Positions 27,900-39,659 of a stretch of DNA of 64,000 nt are shown one piece after another; position 1 is the stretch's first letter; every line of letters begins with the position of its first letter. This stretch comes from Klebsormidium nitens (Eukaryota > Streptophyta > Klebsormidiophyceae > Klebsormidiales > Klebsormidiaceae). The stretch spans positions 131,899-195,898 of the forward strand of contig DF237035.1 in the NCBI GenBank assembly GCA_000708835.1. The letters are read 5' to 3'. Made by a program: the position numbers and the translations under genes. A model generated the notes under the pieces. It worked only from the letters and a program-made list of their open reading frames with translations. It searched no databases and was not told where the DNA came from.

Positions 27900-29076
27900 T
27901 CTGGATGGGGGCTGTTGCGCAGAGTTAAGTCGCGACAAAATGGTGGTGGTGTGAAAAGACGAGCCGAGCAATGCTTGTACAGCCTTGCTTGTAAAGTATG
28001 CTCGCTGAAAGGATATGCGGTGAGAGGTTTTTGAGCTGCCCAATCGGGTCCAAACGTGGCAAATACTGGCAGAAGCGGGACGTGTGCGCAAGATTCTGAT
28101 TCCAACGCCAAACAAAGGCAAGCTGCCAACACCCGACCTGACAATTAATGACATTCGCCCAGATCAAAGACCGGTTCCAAACGCCCTTCTACCTACTCCA
28201 AAGCAGGGTACATTGAATGATTGATACGCATACGAAAGACGCAATGCTGTGTTTCATTCGCCCCTATTCGCGTCAACGCAGGCGACCATGCAGCCATATG
28301 CCAATCTTTGGGTTGCGCTGCTTCCCGGTGCCTTTGGGACAGATACTCTCAGCACCGTCCGATCCTTAGAGCGCGCGCGCTAAGACCGAGTGCAGCGGTT
28401 GATTTTAACAATCATGTCATGACTCATGACCAGTGCCGCTCAAGCAGCCTCAGATAGGTAGTCCTAGGAGACTGCCGTAATCATCATCTTACTGTACCGC
28501 GACGTGGCTTGCTTCTAGTTATCTTGATTGCAGGTTTCGCAACAAGGCTGTCAAGCTCTTCAATCTTTAATATCATCCGAGAGATTCTTCAATAAGCCTG
28601 CAGGAACCGGCAATTTTGCTTGCTGTTTTGATTGCAGGGCCCCCAAAATCATGGTCCAATGTCCCAGGCCAATTATCAGGCTGAGGCAGAGCTTGAGAAC
28701 AGCATGCATTGCATGGCGTCTTACTTGGGACCACACGCTCGCGAGATCATCGGACATTGACAACGGTCCTGGGAACGATTCCAAGCGTAATGCTTAGGGT
28801 CCTTAATGACGTTGGAACTAATCAATCCCCTGTGGGCAGCATTGCACAATTTGCAGACTGGCCGCCATCAAGGAGATCATCCCTGTTGGTACAACGTCTT
28901 TCCAGGAACAAAGACATCTTGAACCAAGGTTGCTGGGAAGTTTAAGCAACAGAATCCTTCCTTACAGTCTCAAGATTGCAGTATCGAGCTGTTAGCTCGA
29001 AAGCCACGAAGGTGTTCCTACTCTCGAGAATCATCGACAAGATCTCGGTCTTTGATTGTATTGTTCGTTATCGAAG
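27900..29076. promoter_or_regulatory. Divergent intergenic region, GST gene and kinase gene
   Basis: This 1.18-kb gap should carry promoters for both flanking genes. Open frames are short and unlike known proteins. A GCGCGCGC run lies at 28373-28380. Confidence 0.4.
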
Positions 29077-31794
29077 ATGGCTTTGCACAGTGCTAGCTTG
29101 AAAGTGGTGCTGGACTACGAGGCAGTGCGCAGAGCCACCAACAACTTTGCGCCGTCGCAGCAGATTGGTAACGGCGGGTTCGGACCGGTGTACCAGGTGG
29201 GCTCCCCTCGGACGCCCGACAACGATGTGACTGTCCTTCGGAGTGTCCGAAATGACTCAGAATGAGCTAGCTGACACCTGTGGTCCGTGCGAGGTCTGCC
29301 GAGAACGCACCCTCAGGAGTCTCCACGAGCTACTCAAGAGAAAGCGGACACTCGTGTTCTACTTTGAAGTGTTCCTCAAGTGTTTTTCAAGTCCTCATTC
29401 GTTCAATCCCTGCTTCATGATTGGGAGTTGTAAGTTTCCTCATCATCCCCAATGTCAGACGACACCATTCCGCCAACTGTGCCTTTCACCATTACCTCTA
29501 CCATCTTTTTCACCCGACTGCTGTGCCCACCCTTCGACAAAAATCCAATCTCTCAACCGCTGCTATTTTCAGGGCACCCTTTTCCACACGCCCGTTGCGG
29601 TGAAGCTCCTGAGCAAGGACAGCTCTCAGGGGGTAGCCCAATTTGAGTCCGAAGTCCGCCTGCTAACCGCGCTCCGCCACCCAAACCTCGTCACACTTCT
29701 GGGGGGCGCCATCGGTCCGGGGGGGCAGCGATGTTTAGTTTATGAGTTGATGAAGGGGGGAAGTGCGGATGATTACCTGCCGTTTACCTTTTCTGGGGGG
29801 GGAGCGATTGGCGGTATGAAGCGGAGGGGGTTGATGGGATGGCGGCAGAGGGTGAAGGTTTTGGTGGGGGCAGCACGGGGGCTGCAGTTCTTGCACGAGG
29901 CGAAGCCCCCTGTTGTGCACCTAGATTTCAAGGTGAGGGGGGGTCCGGTGGCGGAAGCTTTGAGACACTGACTGTGTTTCACCCTTAAGCTGGAGGTAAC
30001 ATGCGTACTCGACGTTTTGTTGATCATTCTGCAAAGTGGGGTCGTTGAGAGGCAGAAGATTGTTGGAAGCCGCTGAAGCAAGTTAAGCCAGTCAATCATA
30101 AGTACGAGATTAATGTTGGATTTACCACTAATTTCAAGTTGATATTTCTGTAGCCATGGGAACGACGAAGGTCTCTTTTCCGCGGGTGCGACTGAAGAGC
30201 AGTGTCTATGGGCGATGGCGAGACCATGCCTTTTACACTTTTGGGCGGCCCAAAGCACGTCAAAGTGATCTCACTTGATATTCCCCCCGCTCTGTAAGCG
30301 GAGCCCCGACTCAGTCAAAGCCGTATCTCTCTCCTATATGAGAGCAGAGCCTATTCAAAACTTTCGATGCTTGAGTCCTTACTTTGCCTAACGCTTTTTC
30401 CTGCAGGGGTCCAACATTCTGCTGGACGAGTTCTTCAACGCCAAAGTGGGCGACTTCGGGCTGGCCCGCCAGGCCGCGCTCGCGCACCCCAGCAAGACGC
30501 ACGCGAGCACGCGCCACATGGCGGGCACGTACGGGTACATCTGCCCCGACTACGCCAGCACGGGCCACTATGACGCACGCTGTGACGTATACAGCTTCGG
30601 CGTGGTGTGCCTGCAAATGCTCACGGGGCTGCCGGCGATCACGGAAGAGGGGGCCACGCTCGCAGCGGCGATGAAGAAAGATTTGCAGGTATGGCCGTTG
30701 GTGACCTCACTTGGAGTCTGTGAGGTCTTTTGCTTGGATTCGGTGTGGATTCTCGGCTGAGAAAGTCTGCGTGGGAAAGAAGAAAAGGAAGATCTGGAAA
30801 GATGGTCGACCCGTTTCGGAAGCTCAGGATGACGCAATGATGACGAGGGCTTTGCAACGAAGAGGGTTGCTGACGGAGCGTGCCTTTTAGCGGAGAGACT
30901 GCGATGGTGGAGAGACGCTTGAAAGGGTACAGCCTGCTTCCTGCAGAATATATGGAGAAAGTTGTGCCCTTACTTTCGGCCGTTCTCAAAGGTTTCTATC
31001 GGCCTGATCACCCTCTTCTCAGAAGTCATCCCGTTGCGGAACACGTCTTTCCAGCACTCGTGTCCGCCTTGCACCAACTCCTTTTCTTATGTTCGTCCAT
31101 GTCCCAGAATGATGACGTGGCGTTTTCGCACGCCGATACGGAGGCCGCCTGGCCGCGCGCTGCTTACGTCAGGCTGGCCGCGCTGGCGTTAGCGTGCGTG
31201 CGCGGCCACCGCGCGAAGCGTCCCTGGATGGGCGAGGTCCTCGACCAGCTGGAGAAACTAGGCGACGGCACTTTCGACGAACTTTCGAACGCGGGGGAAG
31301 TCACTGGGCGGAAAACTTCCAACGTCGAAGAGAGGAGGGGCCATCTGAGGGCTGTCGACGCAAATGGTCGAAGCAGGGTTGGAGAAACTAGAGAGAGCGG
31401 CGAACGGTTTGCTGAGGGGCCGCGCTTCGATACGAAGCAAAGAACGGGCGACCGAGCTTCTGTCAGCGGTTCGGAAAACACAGCCGGGGGGTCCGAGCGC
31501 GGGGGAATCCGACCCCCCTACTCCGCGAACTACGACGTTCGGCTCTCTGAGTACGAAAAGGACGTCGTCGGCCCGAGCGCGCTCTGGGCGCCCGCGCGGC
31601 CGGCCGCGCCCAGAAAGTGCGCGCGCAAGAAAGGGGAGCAGATGGCCGACGAGGTGGAAGGGGTTCTGGAACCGAGAGAAGCCCCGGAAGTCAGCTGGTG
31701 GCCACGGAGCGGGGGGCAGACTTTGACGCTGGACGATATCCCCCGGAGAGAGGGAGTCCACCCGGGGATGCCTGCTGCGGGTGGTCCCAGGTAG
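29077..31794 (+). CDS. Receptor-like cytoplasmic kinase, non-RD type
   Basis: Four exons: 29077-29196, 29573-29932, 30407-30688, 31108-31794, giving 482 residues with matching phases. The N-terminus (YEAVRRATNNFAPSQQIGNGGFGPVY) is typical of plant receptor-like kinases. Kinase motifs: Gly loop at 30-39, VAVK Lys51, helix-C Glu67, catalytic loop HLDFKGSN (Asp158, Lys160, Asn163), DFG Asp176, and CDVYSFGVV. The residue before the catalytic Asp is Leu rather than Arg, so it is a non-RD kinase, a type often linked to immune-type receptors in land plants. There is no signal peptide or membrane segment, so it is expected to be cytoplasmic. The kinase domain ends near KRPWMGEVLDQLEKL; a charged tail of about 170 residues follows, which I cannot match. 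A reading-through frame begins upstream of exon 4, but the acceptor at 31107 has an excellent pyrimidine tract and keeps the family alignment. Confidence 0.9.
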
Positions 31795-34655
31795 CGCCAA
31801 TTCTTAGATTCCCTTTGACAGTGATTTTCCAAAAGATTCCTTCGTACGCAAGGCAACACGAAAATTCAGAGCTCTATCAATCGCTTGCGCCCTTACTTAC
31901 GGACCTTAACCGTATTTGAAACATTCGGAAAGAAGCCAAAGACGTTGTGACATCGTTTGAGCGCGCAGTTCTGATCTCTTTACAACTTTTTCTTCTTTAA
32001 TTGAAGCCGTAGTGGACTTGCTTGCGGAGTTTGTCAAAACCAATTTAGCGTAACGGTCTTCAGTGTTAGTTTGCTTGTCGGATAGCGTTCTAGAGTGACC
32101 CCGCAGTCGTTAAACACAGGTTTCCGAGCAAACGATCGAACGAGCTTCTCGTCGTAGAAGCAGTCTCAAGCCACTATGCAGGACATTCATCCAGAAACTG
32201 ATCAAATTAACGGCGCATCAGTCCTTGACAGAGTGCTTGGAGCCTCAGGCGATGGAAGCAGTGCTGTTCCCTCAAAACGCTTCACCTGTTGGACTTCCCT
32301 GAAGCACAAGGCTACAGACACCCCCTCGAGGACCTCAACAGGACTTTATTCTGTTCCCTAGGTGTTTCCATGCTCACTCCACAAGCCCAAAGTCACCAAA
32401 CTTCGGCGTCATGACCGCCTCTTGACGCGTCCGACTCTGCGTCCGTTTACAAACGAGGCTTGTCCACCTGCAGTGATTGAAGCAAATGGATCTTATCATC
32501 TCTTTTTGGTTCTGCTGCTGCAGCGGCGGGCCGATGCGGGGCGGCTTGTCACAGTTCGCCATGTTCCCGCCGTCGCATCTCCGGGGAGCGTCCCCAGCCG
32601 TCCGATTGGCATCGAGCTCTTCATCTAGCAGCAGCCAGGGGTCGCGGTGTGGACTTGTGCGCAGATGACAGAAACCTGTCTCTTTTGAAAGTGTCAATTC
32701 GGTCAACGGTGCTTGGAAGCTTCTTGAATGAGGGCGTGGGATGAATCCGCTGGCGAGCCCGCGCATAAGAAGGTGACACATGGTAGCATGGCATTATACG
32801 TTTGGGTGCTGTCAACCGATTTTGATCATCAAGTTGCTGAATATCGACCGTAATACAGGTTTCAAACATAACACCTTGGAACCCAAGGGTGAATATCATG
32901 CGTAATTTGTGTACGTGTGCAATAGCTAATACGTGGCCAAGAAGAGACACGCCGCCGTGGATATACGCAACATTCGAAATACGTGCAAATACCTAGCCAT
33001 ATTTGACTTTGAACACTCCTGTTGCATCGATGTTACATGCTGCAAACTTGTTGCTTGAACTTGCGCCGATCTGCAAGTGATTATCTATTGGCCTGCGCCT
33101 TAAAAAAGGACCTTTTGAGATCCTCGAGGCCGTACCCAGAAGAATTGTCCGAGGAGCCACGAAGAGGACCAAGAATCACAGAGCAGAAAGTCGAGGGCTG
33201 CGTCCTGACTGCAGTAACTAGTAAAGGCTTCGAGATTCAGGAGTGTATATGCTCGAAGGGTTTGCTGACGACCATTTCACACGAGCGCCAGCATAAGCAC
33301 GTTCATTTCCCCGTCATACGAGCCTGCAGAAAGGCCCGGTCTTTGCAGCCTATAGAATCAATTGAAGTGCTCGTACATGGGGTATGCGCATGCGAGCTCT
33401 GTATTAGCGCCACAGGCAAAACCAGATGCTGGAGGTTCGCGCATCCTTCACGGCAACATATCTATGTCCTAATCGTCCTCAGGCCTAAAACTCCACTTGA
33501 GTTTGAAAGAATAGCAGCCTCAGCAAGCTTCTAGATTATGATGAGGCATGGAATTCTTTGGCAGACGTATGCGTGCTCATTCGTGGACCGTCAAGTATAC
33601 TTTTGTCGCCGTTCCGTCCTGTCCCAGCAACAATCTGCTCTACTGGCATGCATCTACTTCATGTATTGGTTCACTGATGCACATGAGATGATATGAAACC
33701 CATGCATCGTCAAGTCTGCTTCATGCAGTGCATTTGCATTGATTTTTACTGAACTACGTCTGCAACCGCCACGGTGCACCATTGACGAAAATGTACTGAA
33801 GGATCTTTCGACTCTCATGCAAAATAAGTAGACGGTACACCTCACATGCATGCCAGCACGTACTGACACATGCATCAACTTATGACACGCTCCGAGTCAT
33901 ATATGGCCGCCATGCCTGCACAGAACTTTGGTCGAGCTTGGGGCCGGTCATTGATCGATGTATCATGCCATGCATATCTTAGTATGACGGTATATCATGC
34001 ATGTGCACTCTACAATCATACTTGGTTGGACTTTTCTAATCAAGCAGCCGTGAGATCCTTGAGTCGCTTTTAATATGGACACTTTTCATCCATTGATGAA
34101 GTGAGCTTCAGGAAAGATGTCAATGCATGCCAGCACGTATATGCAACGCAGCGCCATGCAAACTTTCTTCGGAGCGCAAGCATCTGCTCTACAAATGCGT
34201 ACTAATCATGCACTCAATCAAAAATCTAGATCCAAGTCCGATCTGGCCAATTTGGGATTGGTGCTGAGACTGAGACGGGAAACTGAGACGGGAATATTAT
34301 GATCACAAATTGCACGAGACTAAATCACTGTAGCTTCCAGACCGCCCATAAACTCAACAATCTGGCCGGAATCTATGAATGTTTCAACCTGGTTTTTGAA
34401 AGAACACGTAAACAGAAAACCTCTATTGGTTCGTTTCAGGAGCCATTTTACCCCTGAAATGCCATTTTCGATCTTGCAGCAATCTATAACGCTGACAAAT
34501 TTGAGACAGTCTTTATTGCGGACGCCACCTAGAGAAAGCAAAATTTTCTCCAAGAGCTAAATCTGCTCAATGGGAATGGCCGGAAAACCCCCAGACATTC
34601 CCCAAACGAAATACTGGTACACAACGAAACTGTTGGGACAAGATTGCATCTCAAT
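31795..34655. other. Intergenic region, CATGCA-rich, no confident gene
   Basis: This is the 3' flank of the kinase gene and of the PIF-like gene (convergent). A GC-rich island at 32515-32660 has open frames on both strands. One minus-strand frame ends KFGDFGL, which might be a kinase relic or chance. A 170-codon plus-strand frame (33022-33534) matches nothing I know. From 33640 to 34215 the DNA is crowded with CATGCA motifs. Confidence 0.35.
33645..34215. repeat. CATGCA-dense stretch with a repeated 17-mer
   Basis: At least a dozen CATGCA or TGCATG hexamers lie in about 570 bp. ATGCATGCCAGCACGTA occurs identically at 33846 and 34123. CATGCA is the RY/Sph core bound by plant B3-domain factors; any function here is inference. 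Confidence 0.7.
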
Positions 34656-37600
34656 CTACTGCCGACCCCCTTGGTCAAAACGGGGCGAAGGTTGCTGCGA
34701 GGGGTGCCCATGTCCCTGGTACCCCTCGTACAAATCCAACCTCGGATGGAAAGGCCCCGCTTCTCTTTGCTGCTCCTGAGCATTGTACATTTCACGGTTG
34801 CTGTCCCCGTAAGGCCTCCCAGGTTTCATCTCCGCCCCCTCCTCGTGCTGCATCATAGGACTGTTCGCAAACATGGGGTGGTCCAAGAACGGCATGGAGT
34901 GCATGCCCAAGGGTGGATGCATCGACGGCATGGGGGGTAAGTGCGCGCTGGGGGGGTGCATGGGTGGCAGGGAGAAGCCCGGCATGCCAGGGGGGGCGGG
35001 GGGGTGGGGCGCGCCGGGGGGAAGGTTTGCAGCAAACAGGCCAGTCCGCATGGACATGAACTGCAAGAAGCAAGCACTTTGGTCAGATTGGAAGTGATTG
35101 ATGCCTCACATTCTGCCCGAAACCAGCAAGGTGCTGACAACAGTGTGCATCAGTGCACAAGCTGGGGAGCAGCTCAAGCTCAAGGAGCACGCACTGACCT
35201 GACTGCAATGCAAAGCAGAAGTAGCAGAACATGAAGCAGGAACACAGGAAGAGCCAGCGCACAGCTAACCAGCTGAACCTTGGAAGACTTTCTGATCGAC
35301 GCTCACCTGCAACTGTGTCTGCAGATTCTTGAGGTACTCAATCGCCTCATCCAGCACACTGGCCTTGTCCGTCTTGTTCGAGTTGGGAATCAGCTCCTGC
35401 AGCGCGCGCATGCGGTCGTTGATACGATCCCGCCGCCGGCGCTCCGACTGGTTGTGCACCTCCGCTGCCCGGGACCGCTTACCCTTATCTTTGCCCCCCG
35501 CCTTGGCTGCCGCCCGCCCCTCCGTCTCGCCCGTGATCCACGTTCCCTCTGTCAGCGTGTCATTGTCCTCCTCCAACGCCTCTGTATCGCTCTTTGCGCA
35601 CCGCTCGCGTTTCCGCCCAACGGTCAGCGGGTTCTGCTGGTACGCCCGCGAGGTGGCCAGCGAGTCCCCCTCCGAGTAACTGCTAGTCACCGTGGTTTCA
35701 TTCACTGAGTCCCGCCCACCCGTGAGCGTCGACGCCTTGGCAGCATCCGGCAGGGCCCTCGAGCCCGACGAGCTGCGCTCCTTTCCTACCCTCCCCCCCC
35801 TGGGAGCAACAACCGGGCTGTGAGGAACTGGCCCCCGCTGCAGAAGCGAAGCCCAGGCGGGCGCCCTGACACTGGGCACATGTGTTGCTCCTGGCGCAGG
35901 GCCGTTCGTCCGCTCCTGTGACAAACTGCTGAGCACGACCGAACCCTCCTGCCCGGACGGCCCAGCATCCATTGACTGCCGCCCCAACCGCATTGCCTCT
36001 GCTGCCATAGCATGCTGCTGCATGAATGATTGGGGAGGGTAGCACGGCACCCCTTTCCCAGCCTCGTACAGCGCTCCCTCAGCGGGCTTGGGCTGAATCT
36101 GCTTGAAACCGGTGCGGGGCCTGTCGGGGGGCAGCTGAACGGGCGAAATTTGCCCCCGGCCCCAGCGCTGCATGTCATGCCGGTGCTGCTGGTCCCTCAT
36201 CAGCTGCTGCCGCTGCAAGTGCGCCGACGCCTCTGCCTGCTTCTGCACCAGTTCCGCCTGGAGCTCCTTCTGCCGCTCCTCCAGGCTCTTGTCCCCCCCA
36301 AATCGGTGCGCCGGCGGCGCGTTTCTCTCTGGCTGGCCCACGCTGAGCTCCCCGCTGCCACTCCCCGCACGCTGCAGGGGGTTGCTGGAAACCCTTCCTT
36401 TACCATCAGTCACCATGCTTTTAGGGGAAGGGAGGCTTTGCTCACTCCCCTGGTTTGGCGCGACCCCCTGGCTTTTCAACCCGCCCTGGTTCTGAGACCC
36501 CCCAGAGTTTTGCGGGTTCTGCGACCCTGCAGAACCCTGTTTCCCGTCCTTGCTGTGGGGCGCCCTCCGTCGCCCCAGGTTTCGGAGACCCTCCCTCCGG
36601 CTGCTCTGGCTTCAACTGCGCCGTTTTCTTCGACTCCTTAGCTTTCAACTTGGTCCCCGCCCCAACTCTTGTAGCAGCTGCCGCTACCCGACTCCTGTCA
36701 AAGATGGATGGGTACACCTGCTGCCTTGGGAGGGGGGTGGGCAAAGCCATGCTGACACCCCCCCCCTGGGATGCGACCGGCGCCCCTTTCTCGCTGGCAG
36801 GCATGCTCCGAGTGGAGGCCGTGGGCCCTGTAGAGGCCGGGGCGGTGACCCAAGGAGTGCTCTGGGCCTGCGTACGCACCCGGGACAGGGCCTCTGGGAG
36901 GGAGCTTGGCAAAAGCCCTGAAACCCTAGCAGCGCCTTCGGCGAGCGCGGCTGCTGAGTTGGCAGCGCGGGCAGACGTTTGACCCCCGTTTTGCGCAGGC
37001 TGGGTGCCAAAGGGGTTGGCACGGACGAACCGGGTAGTGGTCAGACCAGAAGCAAAGCTGTCCTTGTAGGCCTGGACCGCAACAGGTTGGGCGGGCAGGT
37101 TACCAAAACCCTCCCCGCAGTAGTCTGTGTCCATGGACTCGTCAGCAGGATACTGCAGAGCAAGAAAGCGAATAGTTAGGAAGACTGCTTGCGAAGGAAG
37201 GTGCACAAGACAGCCTCAGGACCAGCGTAACCTGTTACCCCTAGAGCAACCAAGAGCAATATGAAGGTACCAAGCAACTCAATAACAAGGGCAGGAATGC
37301 AGGATCAACGACTGTGCTTCTGGCACAACAGGAATATCGTTGAAGCAGGAGGTAGACTTTGCACAGCTCTAGTCCAATGTGCTTAAGCAGACTGTGCGCA
37401 AACCCTTCCCTTGGCCACAGCCTCCAAGCAACTGCAAGCTATGCAGCATGATGCAGAACAGCAGGGCAGAAAAGCAATCACCAGACCAGAAGGTTACCTG
37501 CAGCCACGACTCCATTTCGTCGTGCGCCTCCTTTGCTTGCTGCGCTGCAAGCGCACTGTTCCCATGCTGCTCTTGCTGGTTCATCTCCTCCTCCAGGGCC

Positions 37601-38503
37601 CCCATTCTGAGCTCAGGTGCAATACCATCGCCATCCATGTGCTCAGTCCACAGCCCCTTTGTGCATTCTATCATCCCGCCATGCTCCTGCCATCCGGCCA
37701 GGTCGCCAAAATCGGAGAGAGGACTGCAGACGCAAGTGTACACAAGGTGATTAGAGGGTGTTCTGCCGAGTTCAACCAGGCTCCTCTTCTGCTTTGTTCC
37801 CTAACAGATTCATTCCCTACCCTGGGAAAAACCAGCAATATGCCAATGCAGACACTCTCCTACTACTTCAGAACAAGCTCGACGATGCGGTAAACCTGAG
37901 GAATGCAGGGCCAGAGAGGCGGAGGAGGTAGCTCCGCAAAATGGTCCAGATTGTCCTCTGCTCAACCCCACAATGCAGGGGCATATGACATGAGGGCAAC
38001 TAATACCCTTGCAGGATGTACTCGAAGGGCGGTGGCAACCTCTTGCCCAACCTCTTCCCTAAACGGCCCGGTATTACTCCACAATACTACCCGCAGTACT
38101 TGCACTGCTGACCCAAGTCCACCACGCCTCAGGCGCCCCCCCTCCAGAATAGCGAGCAAAAATGTACCCCAGCAGAAGACAACAAATCTCCCTTTCTGAC
38201 AGAGATGCTGCCCTGTCAAACTGTACTTGCACTGCTACCTTGCTGACCCCACCCGCACCTTGCCTGGTGACAAAGCCCAAGCCTAAGCTTACACCAACAC
38301 TCGTGCATTCAGAAGAGGCATCTTGGAGGCAGCATGCATCTGCTAAAGGCAACTCACTCGAGCCCCGCGCTCGCCATCTCTTTGCTGCTTGCAAAGCCTT
38401 GCTTCGACATTGCCATGTCCGTTTGCTTGTACACTGTTGGCATGTCCATTGGTTTAAACACCGAGTCAAACTCTCCATGCCAGTCAGGCACACAATGGCC
38501 CAT
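34656..38503 (-). CDS. PIF: PIF-like bHLH transcription factor
   Basis: Exons on the minus strand: 38503-38358, 37723-37498, 37152-36590, 36552-35307, 35060-34656, about 861 residues. The bHLH ([15 protein letters not shown] then [11 protein letters not shown] then [20 protein letters not shown]) matches phytochrome-interacting factors, with the His-Glu-Arg contacts for E/G-box DNA. It is followed by FMSMRTGLF, as PIFs have MMSMGTGL. The N-terminus (MGHCVPDW) and [19 protein letters not shown] also match PIF signatures. The phytochrome-B-binding motif (EL-W-NGQ type) is not intact; the nearest segment is [11 protein letters not shown]. Between 36611 and 36442 the reading frame shifts: either a 37-nt GT-AG intron (36589-36553), which restores phase exactly, or a sequencing indel. 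An acceptor-like CAG lies 3 nt before the ATG, suggesting a 5' UTR intron. The expected role is light-dependent transcriptional control in the nucleus. Confidence 0.88.
36442..36611 (-). other. Frame switch inside the PIF-like gene
   Basis: The upstream frame stays open to a TGA at 36442. The downstream bHLH frame is open only from 36611. Removing GTCTCC...CCACAG (36589-36553, 37 nt) joins them in phase, but that is very short for a plant-lineage intron. A one-base error in the G-rich tracts is the alternative. Confidence 0.7.
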
Positions 38504-39659
38504 GTCCTGCAAGGCAGAAAGCCAGCTCTTCTTCAACCTGTGTGGGATGCTTCTGTCGCTGTCTGCGACCAAGGCATCGTCCAACATGTGGCAGTGTCAC
38601 TCCAACGAGCTCCACCCTCTCGTGCATGCGATACGTCTTGAGTTTCCAAGGCTGTTGGCAGCTTTTACTTTTCCACTCTGTGATCCACCAAGGAAATGCA
38701 AACCCGTCGAGTTAAAATAGCTGAATCTTGTGCAAGAACTTCCAGCGGAGGGCCCAATGATAACGATACAGCTAAAAATTCTGCTCGACGATCATTGCAA
38801 ACCCGATGCTCAGCTAATCCAGTGTCATTTGCCTGAGACTAGCGCCTGAGCAAAGGCAATCTTAAAACCAATACGATCCCGGATACTGGTTAGAAGCAGG
38901 CCAAATCATACAGAGTGCTGCCAGAGACGCTGGGGCTTGAGCTGGAACAAGGGGAAACCATGTGCAGGCTTCAGAACACCAGATGCAGCAATAAGGGATT
39001 CCCGTCAGCAGGTTTCCACAGTCTCACCTTGAGCAACAATCTCTGAATCTTGCTTGCTTCTGCCTCAGCAGAACTGCATGCTCCTGAGACCTTCTGCCTT
39101 CAGACCTCTCCTGCCTCAAATCGCCCCTGACGACAATCACAGTCAGCCCTGGTTTCTGTATTGCGCATTAAGCGGGCCAAACCTACTCAAAGTGCTCTTT
39201 CAAGCGGTTGTTTGCAACTCAACCCAACCGCAGATATACCATCTGAGTTAAGGCTTGATGATGCAGCAGAACCTGGTGCAAACCCTGACAACGCAAACAA
39301 GGGGATCTGATGTTGTGCCTCCCTGTGCGGCTTGCCTCCGCAACGCTCTGCCTCTACCAGAGCATCCCTTCGACGAAAGTCACCAAACAGGGGGCATCCA
39401 AAAGCGGCGCAAAGGAGCTGGTTCCGACCAACTTCACCAGCACTGCAAACCCCAACGACGCCAGACCCTCAGCTCAAAACCTGACAGCCTGGACGCTTGT
39501 GGCAGACATTGCTCAGCCACTAGCTTGCCTCGACCTCTCTTCCGGCATCATTCCCGCAGCCATGTCCAGACTCCAGACCTGAAATCTGCTGACTGAAACG
39601 CGCTCTGACAGGATGTCGTTTGCACTCTGCTTGTGCTTGAGCGCGAGCGGATTATGGGG

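Noticed and set aside
29056-29971. Long plus-strand frame running through intron 1 into kinase exon 2
   Set aside because: Reading through gives a non-kinase segment; the splice pair 29196/29573 restores the glycine loop to VAVK alignment.
32374-32420. Minus-strand KFGDFGL sequence suggesting a kinase fragment
   Set aside because: Only the DFG block is present; no glycine loop, VAIK or HxD motif lies nearby, so chance is as likely as a relic.
33022-33534. 170-codon plus-strand frame
   Set aside because: No similarity to any family I know; codon use resembles the surrounding non-coding DNA.
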